Shown piece by piece: positions 1 through 7,408 of a DNA stretch of 28,413 nucleotides. Below the pieces are notes generated by a model. It had not been told where the DNA came from and did not search any database. It worked only from the letters and a program-made list of their open reading frames with translations. Position 1 is the stretch's first letter. Each line of letters opens with the position of its first letter. Both the position numbers and the translations under genes were made by a program. Origin of the DNA: Peptococcaceae bacterium UBA4997 (GTDB taxonomy: Bacteria; Bacillota; Dehalobacteriia; UBA4068; UBA4997); assembly GCA_002398485.1 (NCBI GenBank), contig DGYV01000041.1:8717-37129 (forward strand), in the 5' to 3' direction.

Positions 1-40
1 ATTAATAAACAAAATATATTTTGCCCTAATTGTTTTTTAT

Positions 41-898
41 TTAAACATCCAGTAATACACCATCCAAAAGGCCGGAATTACTGACAATGATTTTTTCCGC
101 TTTGAGTATTTTTAAAAGCATAAGGTAGATCCTAGTACCAGGAATAATGGTATCTGTACGTTCTTTAAGTACAGGCCAAGTTAAAAGCCTTTCCTGAACC
201 GTAGCATTGCAAAGGGTTTTATAAATCCTTTCCAAAGGCTCCATGGACATAACATAACCTTCAACAGGGCCTCTGCTGTAAGTACTCAAGCCGTTCAAAA
301 CAGCCGCCAAGGAAGTAATAGTACCGCCTACACCTACCAAGGTTCTTTCACCTTCAGGCAAGCCTTTTAAAAGCGGGTTTAGGGCTGCTTCCAATTCTTC
401 ATCATCCAAAGCACGTTTCAATAAACGCACTGAACCAACTTTTACACTGCGGCTTTGCAAAGTACCGTCCGCAGCGCGCCAAATCAATTCCGTACTGCCG
501 CCGCCCGCATCTATAACTATGCAATTGCCCAAAACAGCTGAAGTAGCACCCCTGTACGCATATTCAGCTTCTTCCGCTGCCGAAAGCACACGTACATTCC
601 AGCCCATGGTTTCATTTATCTGTTGAATAAATTCAGCACTGTCCAGGGCTTCCCTTACCGCACTGGTAGCTACCACAATAGGTTCTTTTTCAATACGTCT
701 GGCCGCTATTACGCCTTTAAATGATTTCAATGCTTCCAGGGTTTGGTTTACAGCAACTTTATTCAAAGGCTCACCCGGTGAAGTTTGCCCCAACCGCGTA
801 ATAGCCATATAATCATCCGCCACGCGCACCTTATTATCTTCTACAGTACCAATCAACATTCGTACACTGTTGGAACCAATATCAATACCTGCCAGCAT
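41..898 (-). CDS. ppx: Ppx/GppA-family exopolyphosphatase / pppGpp phosphatase
   Basis: 285-residue member of the Ppx/GppA phosphatase family (ASKHA fold), which hydrolyses polyphosphate or pppGpp in the cytoplasm. Visible family motifs: GIDIGSNSVRMLIG at the N-terminus (phosphate-1 loop), VATSAVREA near residue 85, DAGGGSTEL near 138 (phosphate-2 loop), GVGGTITSLAAV near 195, and the closing SNSGLLDGVLL. The length matches the short two-domain form found in Firmicutes, without the C-terminal HD-like domain of E. coli Ppx. Start chosen at 898 because a strong AAAGGAGGGG ribosome site lies just upstream; the in-frame start at 919 would overlap that site. Last gene of the minus-strand mazG-to-ppx block, behind the terminator that follows yabR. 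Substrate preference cannot be read from sequence. Confidence 0.9.
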   Translation of the reverse strand: MLAGIDIGSNSVRMLIGTVEDNKVRVADDYMAITRLGQTSPGEPLNKVAVNQTLEALKSFKGVIAARRIEKEPIVVATSAVREALDSAEFIQQINETMGWNVRVLSAAEEAEYAYRGATSAVLGNCIVIDAGGGSTELIWRAADGTLQSRSVKVGSVRLLKRALDDEELEAALNPLLKGLPEGERTLVGVGGTITSLAAVLNGLSTYSRGPVEGYVMSMEPLERIYKTLCNATVQERLLTWPVLKERTDTIIPGTRIYLMLLKILKAEKIIVSNSGLLDGVLLDV

Positions 899-954
899 AA
901 AAACCCCTCCTTTTAACATTTTTCAACAGATTCTCCCATAAAAAGATACAAAAA

Positions 955-975
955 AAGGCATCTTGACGATGCCTT
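955..975 (-). terminator. Rho-independent terminator after yabR
   Basis: Inverted repeat AAGGCATC / GATGCCTT with a 5-base loop, followed on the minus strand by a run of T (951-956). It lies a few bases past the yabR stop, so ppx probably depends on read-through or its own promoter. Confidence 0.8.
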
Positions 976-979
976 CAAG

Positions 980-1345
980 CTAACGACCTCGCCTACCTTC
1001 TTGGTGGCGTTTTAGGGCAACCAGCTTTTCATTACTGTCTTTCATAAAATCCGCAAGCTTATCCTCAAAGCATAAATCAGGCTTTACCGGCGCAGGACGA
1101 CTAGCCGGCTTAACAGTAGCTTGCTTAATAGACAGGCCTACTTTGCCGTTTTCCCCTATACTCACTACCTTTACCTTGATTTGTTCATTTTCTTTTAAAA
1201 ATTCGTTGATATCCTTAACATAAGCATCCGCCACTTCGGAAATGTGTACCAGCCCAACCGTGCCGTCTTCCAATTTTACGAAAGCGCCAAATTTGGTAAT
1301 ACCGGTTACCACTCCGTCAACAATAGTGCCAACGGCTATAGACAT
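980..1345 (-). CDS. yabR: S1-domain RNA-binding protein, YabR-like
   Basis: 121-residue protein with one S1 RNA-binding domain at about residues 1-72: MSIAVGTIVDGVVTGI, then FGAFVKL, GLVHISEVA and GKVGLSIKQA. It aligns in order with B. subtilis YabR (general-stress protein 13 family), a cytoplasmic RNA-binding protein. The tail is rich in Pro, Lys and Arg (KPASRPAPVKP and a RRGR end), typical of this family. The reading frame is open up to 1519, but the added residues do not resemble the family and overlap divIC. The ATG at 1345 is preceded by a GGGAGGA ribosome site and gives the family's usual N-terminus. The gene lies downstream of divIC, as in B. subtilis, with about 100 bases between them. 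Confidence 0.93.
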   Translation of the reverse strand: MSIAVGTIVDGVVTGITKFGAFVKLEDGTVGLVHISEVADAYVKDINEFLKENEQIKVKVVSIGENGKVGLSIKQATVKPASRPAPVKPDLCFEDKLADFMKDSNEKLVALKRHQEGRRGR

Positions 1346-1448
1346 ATAAATTTTATCCTCCCTCAAAAAAAATGGCAAAAAGCCTTGTATAGTTATTATA
1401 ATACCCTTAACTTGTACTGTCAATGGATAAAGATTTTTAAAACCGATT

Positions 1449-1883
1449 TTAATGAAGATCCGACGCATTTGTACCATCCTTAACCAGGTCCAAAGCATCG
1501 CTCTCCTCCGCAGGTACAATTAAATATTCTCCCGGCTTGACAAGGCGCAGGTTCTCCCTGGCTATGCGCGCCAAATAACTTGCGTTTTGGAACAAAGCCA
1601 GCTGTTCTTTTAATTCATTCTGCTCTTTTTGGGCATCCTCATAAGCAATATTATAGACATTGAGCTGGTCCTTCATGTCCTGTATCCGCATATACTGCTT
1701 GCTACATTCCGCAATGGCAAATATTAAAAAACCCGTTAATATTATGCTTGCCCAACGAATCTTGCGGTGGCTTTTCTTTTCATAACAAGATACATCCTCA
1801 TCCCTGTTTTGCTTTGAGGACACAGGTTTTAGCTTTTGCTTATTTGCATTAAAATTTTTTAAGATAAATTTCTTTTTAGTCAT
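1449..1883 (-). CDS. divIC: Septum formation initiator, DivIC/FtsB family
   Basis: 144-residue bitopic membrane protein. A basic cytoplasmic N-terminus (about 1-45), one membrane segment at about 46-64 (WASIILTGFLIFAIA), then an extracytoplasmic coiled coil at about 65-105 (heptads such as QKEQNELKEQLALFQ) and the family's YLARIARENLRLVKPGEYLIV closing region in short form. DivIC pairs with FtsL in the divisome and is needed for septum assembly. Its start overlaps the end of the upstream HTH gene by 8 bases, implying translational coupling. Position between yabQ and yabR matches the B. subtilis order yabP-yabQ-divIC-yabR. Confidence 0.93.
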   Translation of the reverse strand: MTKKKFILKNFNANKQKLKPVSSKQNRDEDVSCYEKKSHRKIRWASIILTGFLIFAIAECSKQYMRIQDMKDQLNVYNIAYEDAQKEQNELKEQLALFQNASYLARIARENLRLVKPGEYLIVPAEESDALDLVKDGTNASDLH

Positions 1884-2106
1884 TTCCCGCCTCCTCTTCA
1901 GAGAAGATAGCCAAAGGATCGCCCGAAAGTACTATCACTACCTGATACCCCTTGGCTTTAGCCCTGTTGTACATAGTAGCTACAGATGAAGCACTTATAT
2001 TTAATTTTTTGGCGATAGCGTCGGTGGCTTGTCCCATTTCCTTCAAAGTCACCACCTGTTTTTCCCTGAAGCTTAAACGCTCCGCTCCCCTTATTTCCAT
2101 TTGCAT
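1876..2106 (-). CDS. Small helix-turn-helix protein (sigma-70 region 4 / LuxR-like)
   Basis: 76-residue protein. Residues about 10-55 look like a sigma-70 region 4 or LuxR-type helix-turn-helix: LSFREKQVVTLKEMGQ, then AIAKKLNISASSVATM with the turn at about NISAS, then a basic recognition end (YNRAKAKG). The C-terminus is acidic. No receiver or other sensor domain is present. The start at 2106 has only a weak upstream AAGGCGG; a second ATG two codons on is possible. It overlaps divIC by 8 bases, so the two are probably co-translated. A regulator confined to this division/sporulation operon is inference; the domain call is moderately sure. Confidence 0.7.
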   Translation of the reverse strand: MQMEIRGAERLSFREKQVVTLKEMGQATDAIAKKLNISASSVATMYNRAKAKGYQVVIVLSGDPLAIFSEEEAGND

Positions 2107-2206
2107 AAATCTTTTTCCGCCTTTTGAGAGTAGAAGAACCCACTATCTTTTTCATATCTTATTCACATTATATCCACAAATTGTGGAAAAATCAACTACA
2201 AATTTA

Positions 2207-2767
2207 CTACGAATTATGATTTTTTGGTTTTTTAAACCTGCCTGCCGCCTTTTTAACTTTATTTTTTAATTTTTTACTGCCCGCAGCTGCTTTTTTAGCT
2301 GCAAAGCCAGAACTTTTTTTAAATTTTTGCCCTGTTTTATGCAGGCCCTTAAACCCTAAATAGAATATACGGTAAAATAAACCGCTTATTAAAATAATGG
2401 GCTTGAATATGATTATTAAAACCGTTGTTGTTATTTTAAACAAAAACCTTAGCATAGAGCCTATAGCGCTGAAAAACCTTTGCCAAAACGGCAGTAAATA
2501 AGGGGAACACCATTTTAAATAAACTAAAAGCCCCAAGCCTATGGCCAACAGGATATAAAAGCGTACTTCCGCCTTGTTCAGCCATAACAAAACCACAAAG
2601 GTACTGCCAAGAGCCAAGCAGGTAAACACGGCATCACCCAAGGCTGTGGCAAGCCTACTCCTACCCTTTTTCAGCCAAACCCTGTAAAAATCGTATAAAA
2701 CAGCTAAAGCAAAGCCTATCCCCATGGAAGCTAAAAACTGAACTATTTGTAAGGTTGCCCTGCTCAT
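2207..2767 (-). CDS. yabQ: Spore cortex biosynthesis protein YabQ
   Basis: 186-residue membrane protein. Three to four hydrophobic segments lie in residues 1-140 (QFLASMGIGFALAVLYD, AVFTCLALGSTFVVLLW, FYILLAIGLGLLVYL, and a long one near 110-130), with the family signature YDFYRVWLKK near residue 25-34. The C-terminal 45 residues are highly basic (AAKKAAAGSKKLKNKVKKA), like other YabQ proteins. In B. subtilis YabQ is made in the mother cell and is required for the spore cortex. It starts one base after the yabP stop, so both are surely one operon. Confidence 0.9.
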   Translation of the reverse strand: MSRATLQIVQFLASMGIGFALAVLYDFYRVWLKKGRSRLATALGDAVFTCLALGSTFVVLLWLNKAEVRFYILLAIGLGLLVYLKWCSPYLLPFWQRFFSAIGSMLRFLFKITTTVLIIIFKPIILISGLFYRIFYLGFKGLHKTGQKFKKSSGFAAKKAAAGSKKLKNKVKKAAGRFKKPKNHNS

Positions 2768-2768
2768 T

Positions 2769-3053
2769 TTAACGCATCAGCCTTTGCACAAGGTTTTGAT
2801 TGCGTTTTTGGCGGCCTCGCTTACCTGTTGCTTCTACATAAGCTATACTGTTTATTTGCCCCCGCACCACCAAACGCTGCTCCTCCAGATAAAGGTGCTC
2901 TATATGCAGATCTTCCCCGCAGATCAAAAGATCGCCCAGGGTAGTTTCCAGGCTGATCTTTTCCGTATCGAAATTTTCCACTTTCAAAACACCCTGCATA
3001 CTGAAATCCTTGCGGCCAGTGATATGTATGTGATGACTAGCATTTTCGCCCAT
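2769..3053 (-). CDS. yabP: Sporulation protein YabP
   Basis: 94-residue protein of the YabP/YqfC family: HIHITGRKDFSMQGVLKVEN, EKISLETTLGDLLICGEDL and LHIEHLYLEEQRLVVRG correspond to the conserved beta-rich core, which closes with the usual INSIAY segment. The family is made under mother-cell control during sporulation and acts in spore envelope assembly. A GGGGAGGT ribosome site precedes the ATG. It heads the yabP-yabQ-HTH-divIC-yabR run. Upstream, the divergent hemolysin III gene separates it from rqcP. Confidence 0.92.
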   Translation of the reverse strand: MGENASHHIHITGRKDFSMQGVLKVENFDTEKISLETTLGDLLICGEDLHIEHLYLEEQRLVVRGQINSIAYVEATGKRGRQKRNQNLVQRLMR

Positions 3054-3139
3054 GATTCTTACCTCCCCTTTTTTCCCCTATATATTTTTATGCCCCAAAG
3101 CCATTGATTATGCCCAAAAGCTTAAGACATATTTAATCT

Positions 3140-3168
3140 TTGCTTTTAATATTTAATAGGAGTATAAT
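3140..3168 (+). promoter_or_regulatory. Sigma-A type promoter of the hemolysin III gene
   Basis: TTGCTT (3140-3145), 17-base spacer, TATAAT (3163-3168), about 30 bases before the translation start on the plus strand. The -10 is a perfect consensus, the -35 is partial. Confidence 0.5.
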
Positions 3169-3200
3169 GATTTTATTCTTAAAAAAGTCAGGAGATGTTT

Positions 3201-3845
3201 ATGAACATATTAACCTGCTCACGTGATCCTATCAGCAGCTTCAGCCATTTTATAGGTGCTGTTCTAGCTGTGTTTGGTACTGTTGCCATTATCATAAAAG
3301 GAATAATAACAAAAGTAGAAGCTCTGAATTTAATAGGAGCCTTGATTTTTGGTTTTTCCATGATTGCACTTTACAGTGCCAGCGCTATTTACCACTATGT
3401 AAACACTGAACCCAACAAGCTGTTCAGGCTGCGCAAGCTGGATCACGCCATGATCTACGTTTTGATTGCGGGAACCTATACCCCCGTACTTTTAACAGCC
3501 TTTGAACGCCCTCAAGGCTTGTGGCTCACAGCCGCCATTTGGGCAATAGGCTTTACAGGCATTATTCTGAAGCTTTGCTGGTTTAAGGCTCCGCGCTGGC
3601 TTTCCACCGTATTTTATATAGCTATGGGCTGGTTTATTGTAATAGACTTAGCCGCAGTGATGAATTATGCGGGCAGTGGTATCCTGCTTTTGATAGGAGG
3701 AATTTTCTATACCATAGGCGGTGTGATTTATGCCATAAAAAAACCTTCTATTAACGCAATGTGGGGTTTTCACGAAATTTTCCATGTTTTTGTGATTTTG
3801 GGCAGTGTCTGCCACTATTTCTATATTTATCTCTATATGCTTTAA
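3201..3845 (+). CDS. Hemolysin III / PAQR-family membrane protein (YqfA-like)
   Basis: 214-residue integral membrane protein with seven hydrophobic segments. Family marks: DPISSFSHFIGAVLAVFG at the start, SASAIYHYV near residue 60-68, KLDHAMIYVLIAGTYTPV near 80-98, and HEIFHVFVILGSVCHYFYIY at the end. The conserved His residues in the HY, DHAMIY and HEIFH...H segments form the presumed metal site of the PAQR/HlyIII fold. The function in bacteria is not settled; homologues were named from haemolysis in heterologous tests. Start set at 3201, not 3195, because the AGGAG ribosome site (3190-3194) directly abuts the earlier ATG. It is on the opposite strand to its neighbours and splits the rqcP-yabP operon. 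Confidence 0.9.
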   Translation: MNILTCSRDPISSFSHFIGAVLAVFGTVAIIIKGIITKVEALNLIGALIFGFSMIALYSASAIYHYVNTEPNKLFRLRKLDHAMIYVLIAGTYTPVLLTAFERPQGLWLTAAIWAIGFTGIILKLCWFKAPRWLSTVFYIAMGWFIVIDLAAVMNYAGSGILLLIGGIFYTIGGVIYAIKKPSINAMWGFHEIFHVFVILGSVCHYFYIYLYML

Positions 3846-3920
3846 ATTAACTAAAAATAGAAACCGTAAAAATCACAGAAAATGGTTTTACAGCAAAAAA
3901 CTCTTATTTTAAAAACGCAA

Positions 3921-3956
3921 AAGCCGAAACCGCTTTTTACACAGCTGTTTCGGCTT
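3921..3956. terminator. Bidirectional terminator between hemolysin III and rqcP
   Basis: AAGCCGAAAC / GTTTCGGCTT 10-bp stem between convergent genes. T-rich DNA follows on the plus strand (GATTTTTAC), and A-rich DNA precedes it, giving T's on the minus strand. Confidence 0.75.
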
Positions 3957-4024
3957 GATTTTTACTTAAAATCTATTTAATTTAAATTTATTGCATCAAA
4001 GTAAAAGCTGTTTTAGAAAAATAT

Positions 4025-4300
4025 TTACCAATCTTCCCTTTCCTGCCTTAAATTTACCTCTTTGATAATTTTATACATATTGCAGGCTTCTTCCGCTCTT
4101 TTGGTTTCACAAACTTCCAAAACCTCTAGCTCTAACTGCCTGCCGCCAAAGCTTAGGGACAAAATATCGCCAACTTTGATGTCAGTTCCCGCCTTGGCAG
4201 TCCTTCCGTTCAAAGTAATACGGCCTGCATCACTTACTTCCTTGGCTACGGTTCTTCTTTTTATCAATCTTGAAACCTTTAAGTATTTGTCCAAACGCAA
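4025..4300 (-). CDS. rqcP: S4-domain ribosome quality control protein RqcP (YabO)
   Basis: 91-residue S4 RNA-binding protein. Conserved run RLDKYLKVSRLIKRRT at the N-terminus, then AKEVSDAGRITLNGR and AGTDIKVGDILSL, colinear with B. subtilis YabO/RqcP. In that system RqcP binds stalled 50S subunits with RqcH and supports C-terminal alanine tailing. The frame is open to an ATG at 4318, but AGGTG lies between 4318 and 4300, and a TTG at 4300 gives the family's exact N-terminus (Leu/Met-Arg-Leu-Asp), so TTG at 4300 is preferred. Lies downstream of hup, which has its own terminator. Confidence 0.88.
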   Translation of the reverse strand: MRLDKYLKVSRLIKRRTVAKEVSDAGRITLNGRTAKAGTDIKVGDILSLSFGGRQLELEVLEVCETKRAEEACNMYKIIKEVNLRQEREDW

Positions 4301-4382
4301 AAACTTCACCTCATTCAAAAACTTATTTTATAATATGATTATATATAAAAAATGCTACTTGTACAAGTATATTACAAAATAA

Positions 4383-4401
4383 GCCCCGACAAAGTCGGGG
4401 C
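4383..4401 (-). terminator. Terminator of hup
   Basis: GCCCCGAC / GTCGGGGC perfect 8-bp GC-rich stem with a 3-base loop, followed on the minus strand by TTATTTTG, about 45 bases past the hup stop. Confidence 0.8.
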
Positions 4402-4446
4402 CTGCATTTTGGCTTAATTACAAATCATGCTTATTGTCTATTATAC

Positions 4447-4719
4447 TTATTGAACGTTATCCTTTAAGGCTTTACCGGCTTTGAAAGCAGGCACTTTTAC
4501 TGCGGGGATTTTCATTTCTTTACCTGTTTGCGGATTGCGGCCAAGGCGGGCAGCTCTTTCTCTTACTTCAAAAGTGCCAAAGCCTACTAACTGTACTTTG
4601 TCCTTAGCTTTTAAGGCACCGCTTACAACGGAGATAAAAGCGTCTACAGCCTTACCGGCATCCTTTTTACTTAAACCGGCATTGTCTGCTACAGCGGCGA
4701 TTAATTCAGTTTTGTTCAA
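4447..4719 (-). CDS. hup: DNA-binding protein HU
   Basis: 90-residue HU-family nucleoid protein, a homodimer that bends and compacts DNA. Family features: N-terminal helices [20 protein letters not shown], the beta-arm segment [21 protein letters not shown] (the arm with the DNA-intercalating proline), and the closing [11 protein letters not shown]. Full length for HU. Starts at TTG 4719 behind a very strong GAGGAGGGG ribosome site; no better ATG exists. Its position between mazG and rqcP matches the B. subtilis order. Confidence 0.96.
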   Translation of the reverse strand: MNKTELIAAVADNAGLSKKDAGKAVDAFISVVSGALKAKDKVQLVGFGTFEVRERAARLGRNPQTGKEMKIPAVKVPAFKAGKALKDNVQ

Positions 4720-4929
4720 AATAACCCCTCCTCATATTTGATATAAAAATAAAGTTATGGAACTTCGTCCAATAAACAATGCCATATTAATTCTCTTTAT
4801 AAAGCATTATTCCTGCTAGAAATAGGTAAATTTTTCAAAAAAATTTTTTTTCTTAAAAATTAAACATCTTTTGCAAAGTTGTATCAACATTTTTTAACAT
4901 ATTTAGACAAAGTACATCTTAACCTACTT

Positions 4930-5727
4930 TTATCCGACTTTGTTTTTCTGTTTTTCAATAGCTTTTATTTCATTCCACCAGGCATCCATTTCGCCAAGGC
5001 TTAGCTCCTGCCAATCCTTGCCGCTTTTTTGCTTTTGTTCTTCGATATAAGCAAAACGGCGGCTGAATTTTTCGTTGGCGGCAGCTAAAGCAAGCTCACT
5101 GTCCACCTCCAAAAAACGCCCTACATTGACCATGGCAAAAAGCACATCACCTATTTCCTCAACTTGATTAGCCCTACTTTCTGGGTTTTGTGCTTCTTCT
5201 ATTTCCTCAAAAAGCTTGTCCCATACATCATTAACTATCGGCCAATCAAAACCTACACGAGCGGCCTTTTCCTGAAGTTTTTGTGCCTGTAAAAGGGCAG
5301 GAAAGTGTTTGGGCATGGCCAATACGGAAGCCTTGGCCTTTTCACCGCTTTCCTCTCTTTTCAAGTCCTCCCAAATATCCATTACATCATCAGGGCTTTT
5401 TATACCGTCTTTATTACCGAAAACATGGGGATGCCTATGCACCATTTTCAGGCAAACCCCTTCTATAACATCCGCCATGGTAAATGCACCTTCCTCAGCG
5501 GCAATTTGAGCATGAAAAACCACCTGGAGCAAGAGATCGCCCAGTTCCTCACATAAATCCTTGTTATTTTTGCGGTCTATAGCATCCAAAACCTCGTAGC
5601 TTTCTTCTATTAAATAGCGGCGCAGGCTTTCATGGTTTTGCTCCCTATCCCAGGGACAGCCACCTTCTGCTCGCAGCCTGGCCATTATATCCGTTAAAGC
5701 TTTCATATCCCTATAATTTTCTGCCAT
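4930..5727 (-). CDS. mazG: Nucleoside triphosphate pyrophosphohydrolase MazG
   Basis: 265-residue protein with two MazG domains. The first (about 5-115) has CPWDREQNHESLRRYLIEES, the metal-binding EES-Y-E and EELGDLLLQVVFHA helices, and HRHPHVFG. The second (about 160-255) has LFEEIEEAQ and EEIGDVLFAMVNVGRFL. Length and order match E. coli-type MazG, which converts NTPs and non-canonical NTPs to monophosphates plus pyrophosphate. It lacks the N-terminal methylase-like domain of B. subtilis YabN. Start at 5727 follows AGAGGGAT. First gene of the block; nothing related lies upstream. Confidence 0.95.
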   Translation of the reverse strand: MAENYRDMKALTDIMARLRAEGGCPWDREQNHESLRRYLIEESYEVLDAIDRKNNKDLCEELGDLLLQVVFHAQIAAEEGAFTMADVIEGVCLKMVHRHPHVFGNKDGIKSPDDVMDIWEDLKREESGEKAKASVLAMPKHFPALLQAQKLQEKAARVGFDWPIVNDVWDKLFEEIEEAQNPESRANQVEEIGDVLFAMVNVGRFLEVDSELALAAANEKFSRRFAYIEEQKQKSGKDWQELSLGEMDAWWNEIKAIEKQKNKVG

Positions 5728-5858
5728 TTTATCCCTCTTTTCTTACTTCACGATTATATGATATATGATAAAATAACGGTTTGCAAGGCATTATTCCATA
5801 ATAGCAGATTGTATTTTAACCAAAGCGAGTATAAAATAAAGTAAAGACCTTGCTTTAA

Positions 5859-6102
5859 GGTTACCCCAAAAACTATTTATTATATAACAGTTTTGCCCAA
5901 ACCTTGGGCTTTTATATGCTTGGCCTTGCTATTCTATATCAAATTAATAAATAAAGCTTAAAAAGAAAGCATTGATATGTGGCTGCTTTACAGTTTGCTT
6001 GCGGCCTTTTTTGCCGCTATCTTCCTGGGTGAGGCGTTTAACCTTAAAATAGCTTTAGGCGGCACCTTGATAATCATAGGAACTTTAATGATAGTAATGT
6101 AA
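5859..6102 (+). pseudogene. Remnant of an EamA/DMT-family transporter
   Basis: Two hydrophobic fragments on the plus strand. Frame 5859-5954 reads LLYNSFAQTLGFYMLGLAIL, like the penultimate helices of EamA permeases. After a stop, 5977-6102 encodes 41 residues including LAAFFAAIFLGEAF and GGTLIIIGTLMI, which match the family's C-terminal FLGE...G-LII-G pattern. The first roughly 200 residues of a normal EamA protein (about 300) are absent. The 41-residue part has an ATG but no clear ribosome site. The match is from motif memory; decay by deletion and stops is what the sequence shows. Confidence 0.55.
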
Positions 6103-6176
6103 GGCAGGACTTATAGCAATAAAAACCTGCTTATAAAGCTTTTCTGTAAAACATACATTAAACATAACTGCACATA

Positions 6177-6226
6177 CAAAAGAACCGCTTTAAGGCATAC
6201 TTTACCCCCTTAAAGCGGTTCTTTTG
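6177..6226. terminator. Strong bidirectional terminator
   Basis: Perfect 19-bp inverted repeat: 6177-6195 pairs with 6208-6226 (CAAAAGAACCGCTTTAAGG and its complement), loop of 12 bases. A and T runs lie on both sides. It sits after the selenoprotein gene (minus strand) and after the transporter remnant (plus strand). Confidence 0.9.
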
Positions 6227-6280
6227 ATTTTTACTTATTAGCCTATTGAACAATAGACTTAGCTTCAAAACCTATATAGC

Positions 6281-6580
6281 TTAGCAATGCGATACTCCGC
6301 CGCCTTTGACCATAAAACCACGGCCGAACCAACTATCGGAATAATCTATAACTGCGCTTTTTAAATACTCGTCCAATTGAGAATCATAAACAACTTTTAT
6401 TTTTTCTTTTTCCATAACTACATCGGTTTCATTTATTGACTCATCCAGAGTCAATTCAAATTTGGGGCCGCCTCAACCAAAACCACCAAAAGCTACTCTG
6501 AGCATGGTATTTTCGTTATTGCCACCGTTTTTCAATATTTCCTTGAATTGTTCAATGGCTTTATCGGTTATATTAATCAT
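6281..6580 (-). CDS. HesB/IscA-like selenoprotein (in-frame UGA = Sec36)
   Basis: 99-residue protein if the UGA at 6475-6473 is read as selenocysteine. From ATG 6580 the frame gives INITDKAIEQFKEILKNGG, then TMLRVAFGGFG-U-GGPKFELTL, then DSWFGRGFMVKGGGVSHC and TAA at 6281. Nothing else breaks the frame. It has the HesB/IscA core: an N-terminal helix, LRVAFGGFG-x-GG where IscA-type proteins have their first cysteine region, and a C-terminal GGGVSHC. HesB-like selenoproteins with Sec at this place are known from Clostridia and relatives; their role is unclear, probably redox or Fe-S linked. Conventional callers would stop at the UGA and miss the gene. GGAAAGGG lies upstream of the ATG. The gene is monocistronic between the terminator at 6177 and divergent sodC. 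It implies selA, selB, selC and selD elsewhere in the genome. Confidence 0.85.
6435..6455 (-). promoter_or_regulatory. SECIS-like hairpin of the HesB-like selenoprotein
   Basis: On the minus strand, 17 bases after the UGA, ATTGACTC pairs perfectly with GAGTCAAT around a 5-base TGGAT loop. The loop G residues lie 27-28 bases past the UGA. Bacterial SECIS elements sit inside the coding region just after the UGA and carry G in the apical loop, so distance and shape fit. Confidence 0.75.
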
Positions 6581-6712
6581 AACTATTTTAACACCCTTTC
6601 CGTTTATTTATTAAGTATCTTTAGCATCATCTTAACATGTTCACCAAATGTGTTCAGTGATGATGTTACATTATTGCAGGATAAAATTAGGCTTAAATAT
6701 ATTTGTCCGTTT

Positions 6713-6741
6713 TTGACAAAATACTCAGTTTTTCTTATTTT
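6713..6741 (+). promoter_or_regulatory. Candidate promoter for sodC
   Basis: In the 330-base gap between the selenoprotein gene and sodC: TTGACA (6713-6718), 17-base spacer, TATTTT (6736-6741). Perfect -35, weaker -10. It would give a leader of about 160 bases. The gap also holds a 7-bp inverted repeat CATCATC / GATGATG (6625-6665); no other gene is visible. Confidence 0.4.
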
Positions 6742-6910
6742 TATAGCCAAATAGCCCCAAACCAAAAACGACACATACAAACTTGGCACTATATATTTGC
6801 CTATCATATATCATTCCCTGAATAAAAAATGGTACTTAAAACAATATCCCTCACTGTACAGTCATAATATGGGGGCATATCCTCATACACTTAAACAGGA
6901 GGTGGTTTAT

Positions 6911-7408
6911 ATGTTTTGGATGTTAAGGCAAAAACCAAAAAACTATTTGAATTTATTACTTAAACAACAGCCGAGTGCAAAAGCCGTTATAAAGGGTAGC
7001 TCAGCTTATCCAAACATTTGCGGGATAGTGTATTTTTACCAAACAAAGGATGGTGTATTGTTGATCACAGAGGTTTCGGGTTTGCCGCATAATGACAATC
7101 CATGTGATACAGGGGTTTTTGGTTTTCACATACATGAAGGATCTGCCTGCATAGGAAAAGCCAATGACCCTTTTGCAGATGTGGGAATGCACTATAACCC
7201 AAAAAATTGCAAACATCCACACCATGCGGGAGATCTTCCGCCCCTCTTTGAAAACCATGGATATACCTTCATGGTATTCTTAACTGACCGTATCACGGTA
7301 GATGAAATAATTGGCCGTACCGTAATAATACACGGCTCACCCGATGATTTTACCACTCAGCCATCAGGTAATTCAGGGCAAAAGATAGCCTGTGGGCAAA
7401 TAAAGTAA
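6911..7408 (+). CDS. sodC: Cu/Zn superoxide dismutase-like protein, cytoplasmic
   Basis: 165-residue SodC-family protein. Ligand pattern is visible: His73 and His75 in GFHIHEG, bridging His94 in GMHYNP, His102/104/105 and Asp108 in HPHHAGDLPPL, His141 in VIIHG, and the disulfide pair Cys80 and Cys161 (IACG). The usual active-site Arg of the GxRxACG stretch is Lys158 here. No signal peptide or lipobox precedes the domain, so unlike classic bacterial SodC it should stay in the cytoplasm; signal-less forms like this occur in clostridia. Start set at 6911 because AGGAGGTGG lies just upstream; the frame is open to 6797 but the extra residues are low-complexity and unlike the family. Superoxide dismutation is the family reaction; the Arg-to-Lys change makes the level of activity uncertain. 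Confidence 0.85.
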   Translation: MFWMLRQKPKNYLNLLLKQQPSAKAVIKGSSAYPNICGIVYFYQTKDGVLLITEVSGLPHNDNPCDTGVFGFHIHEGSACIGKANDPFADVGMHYNPKNCKHPHHAGDLPPLFENHGYTFMVFLTDRITVDEIIGRTVIIHGSPDDFTTQPSGNSGQKIACGQIK

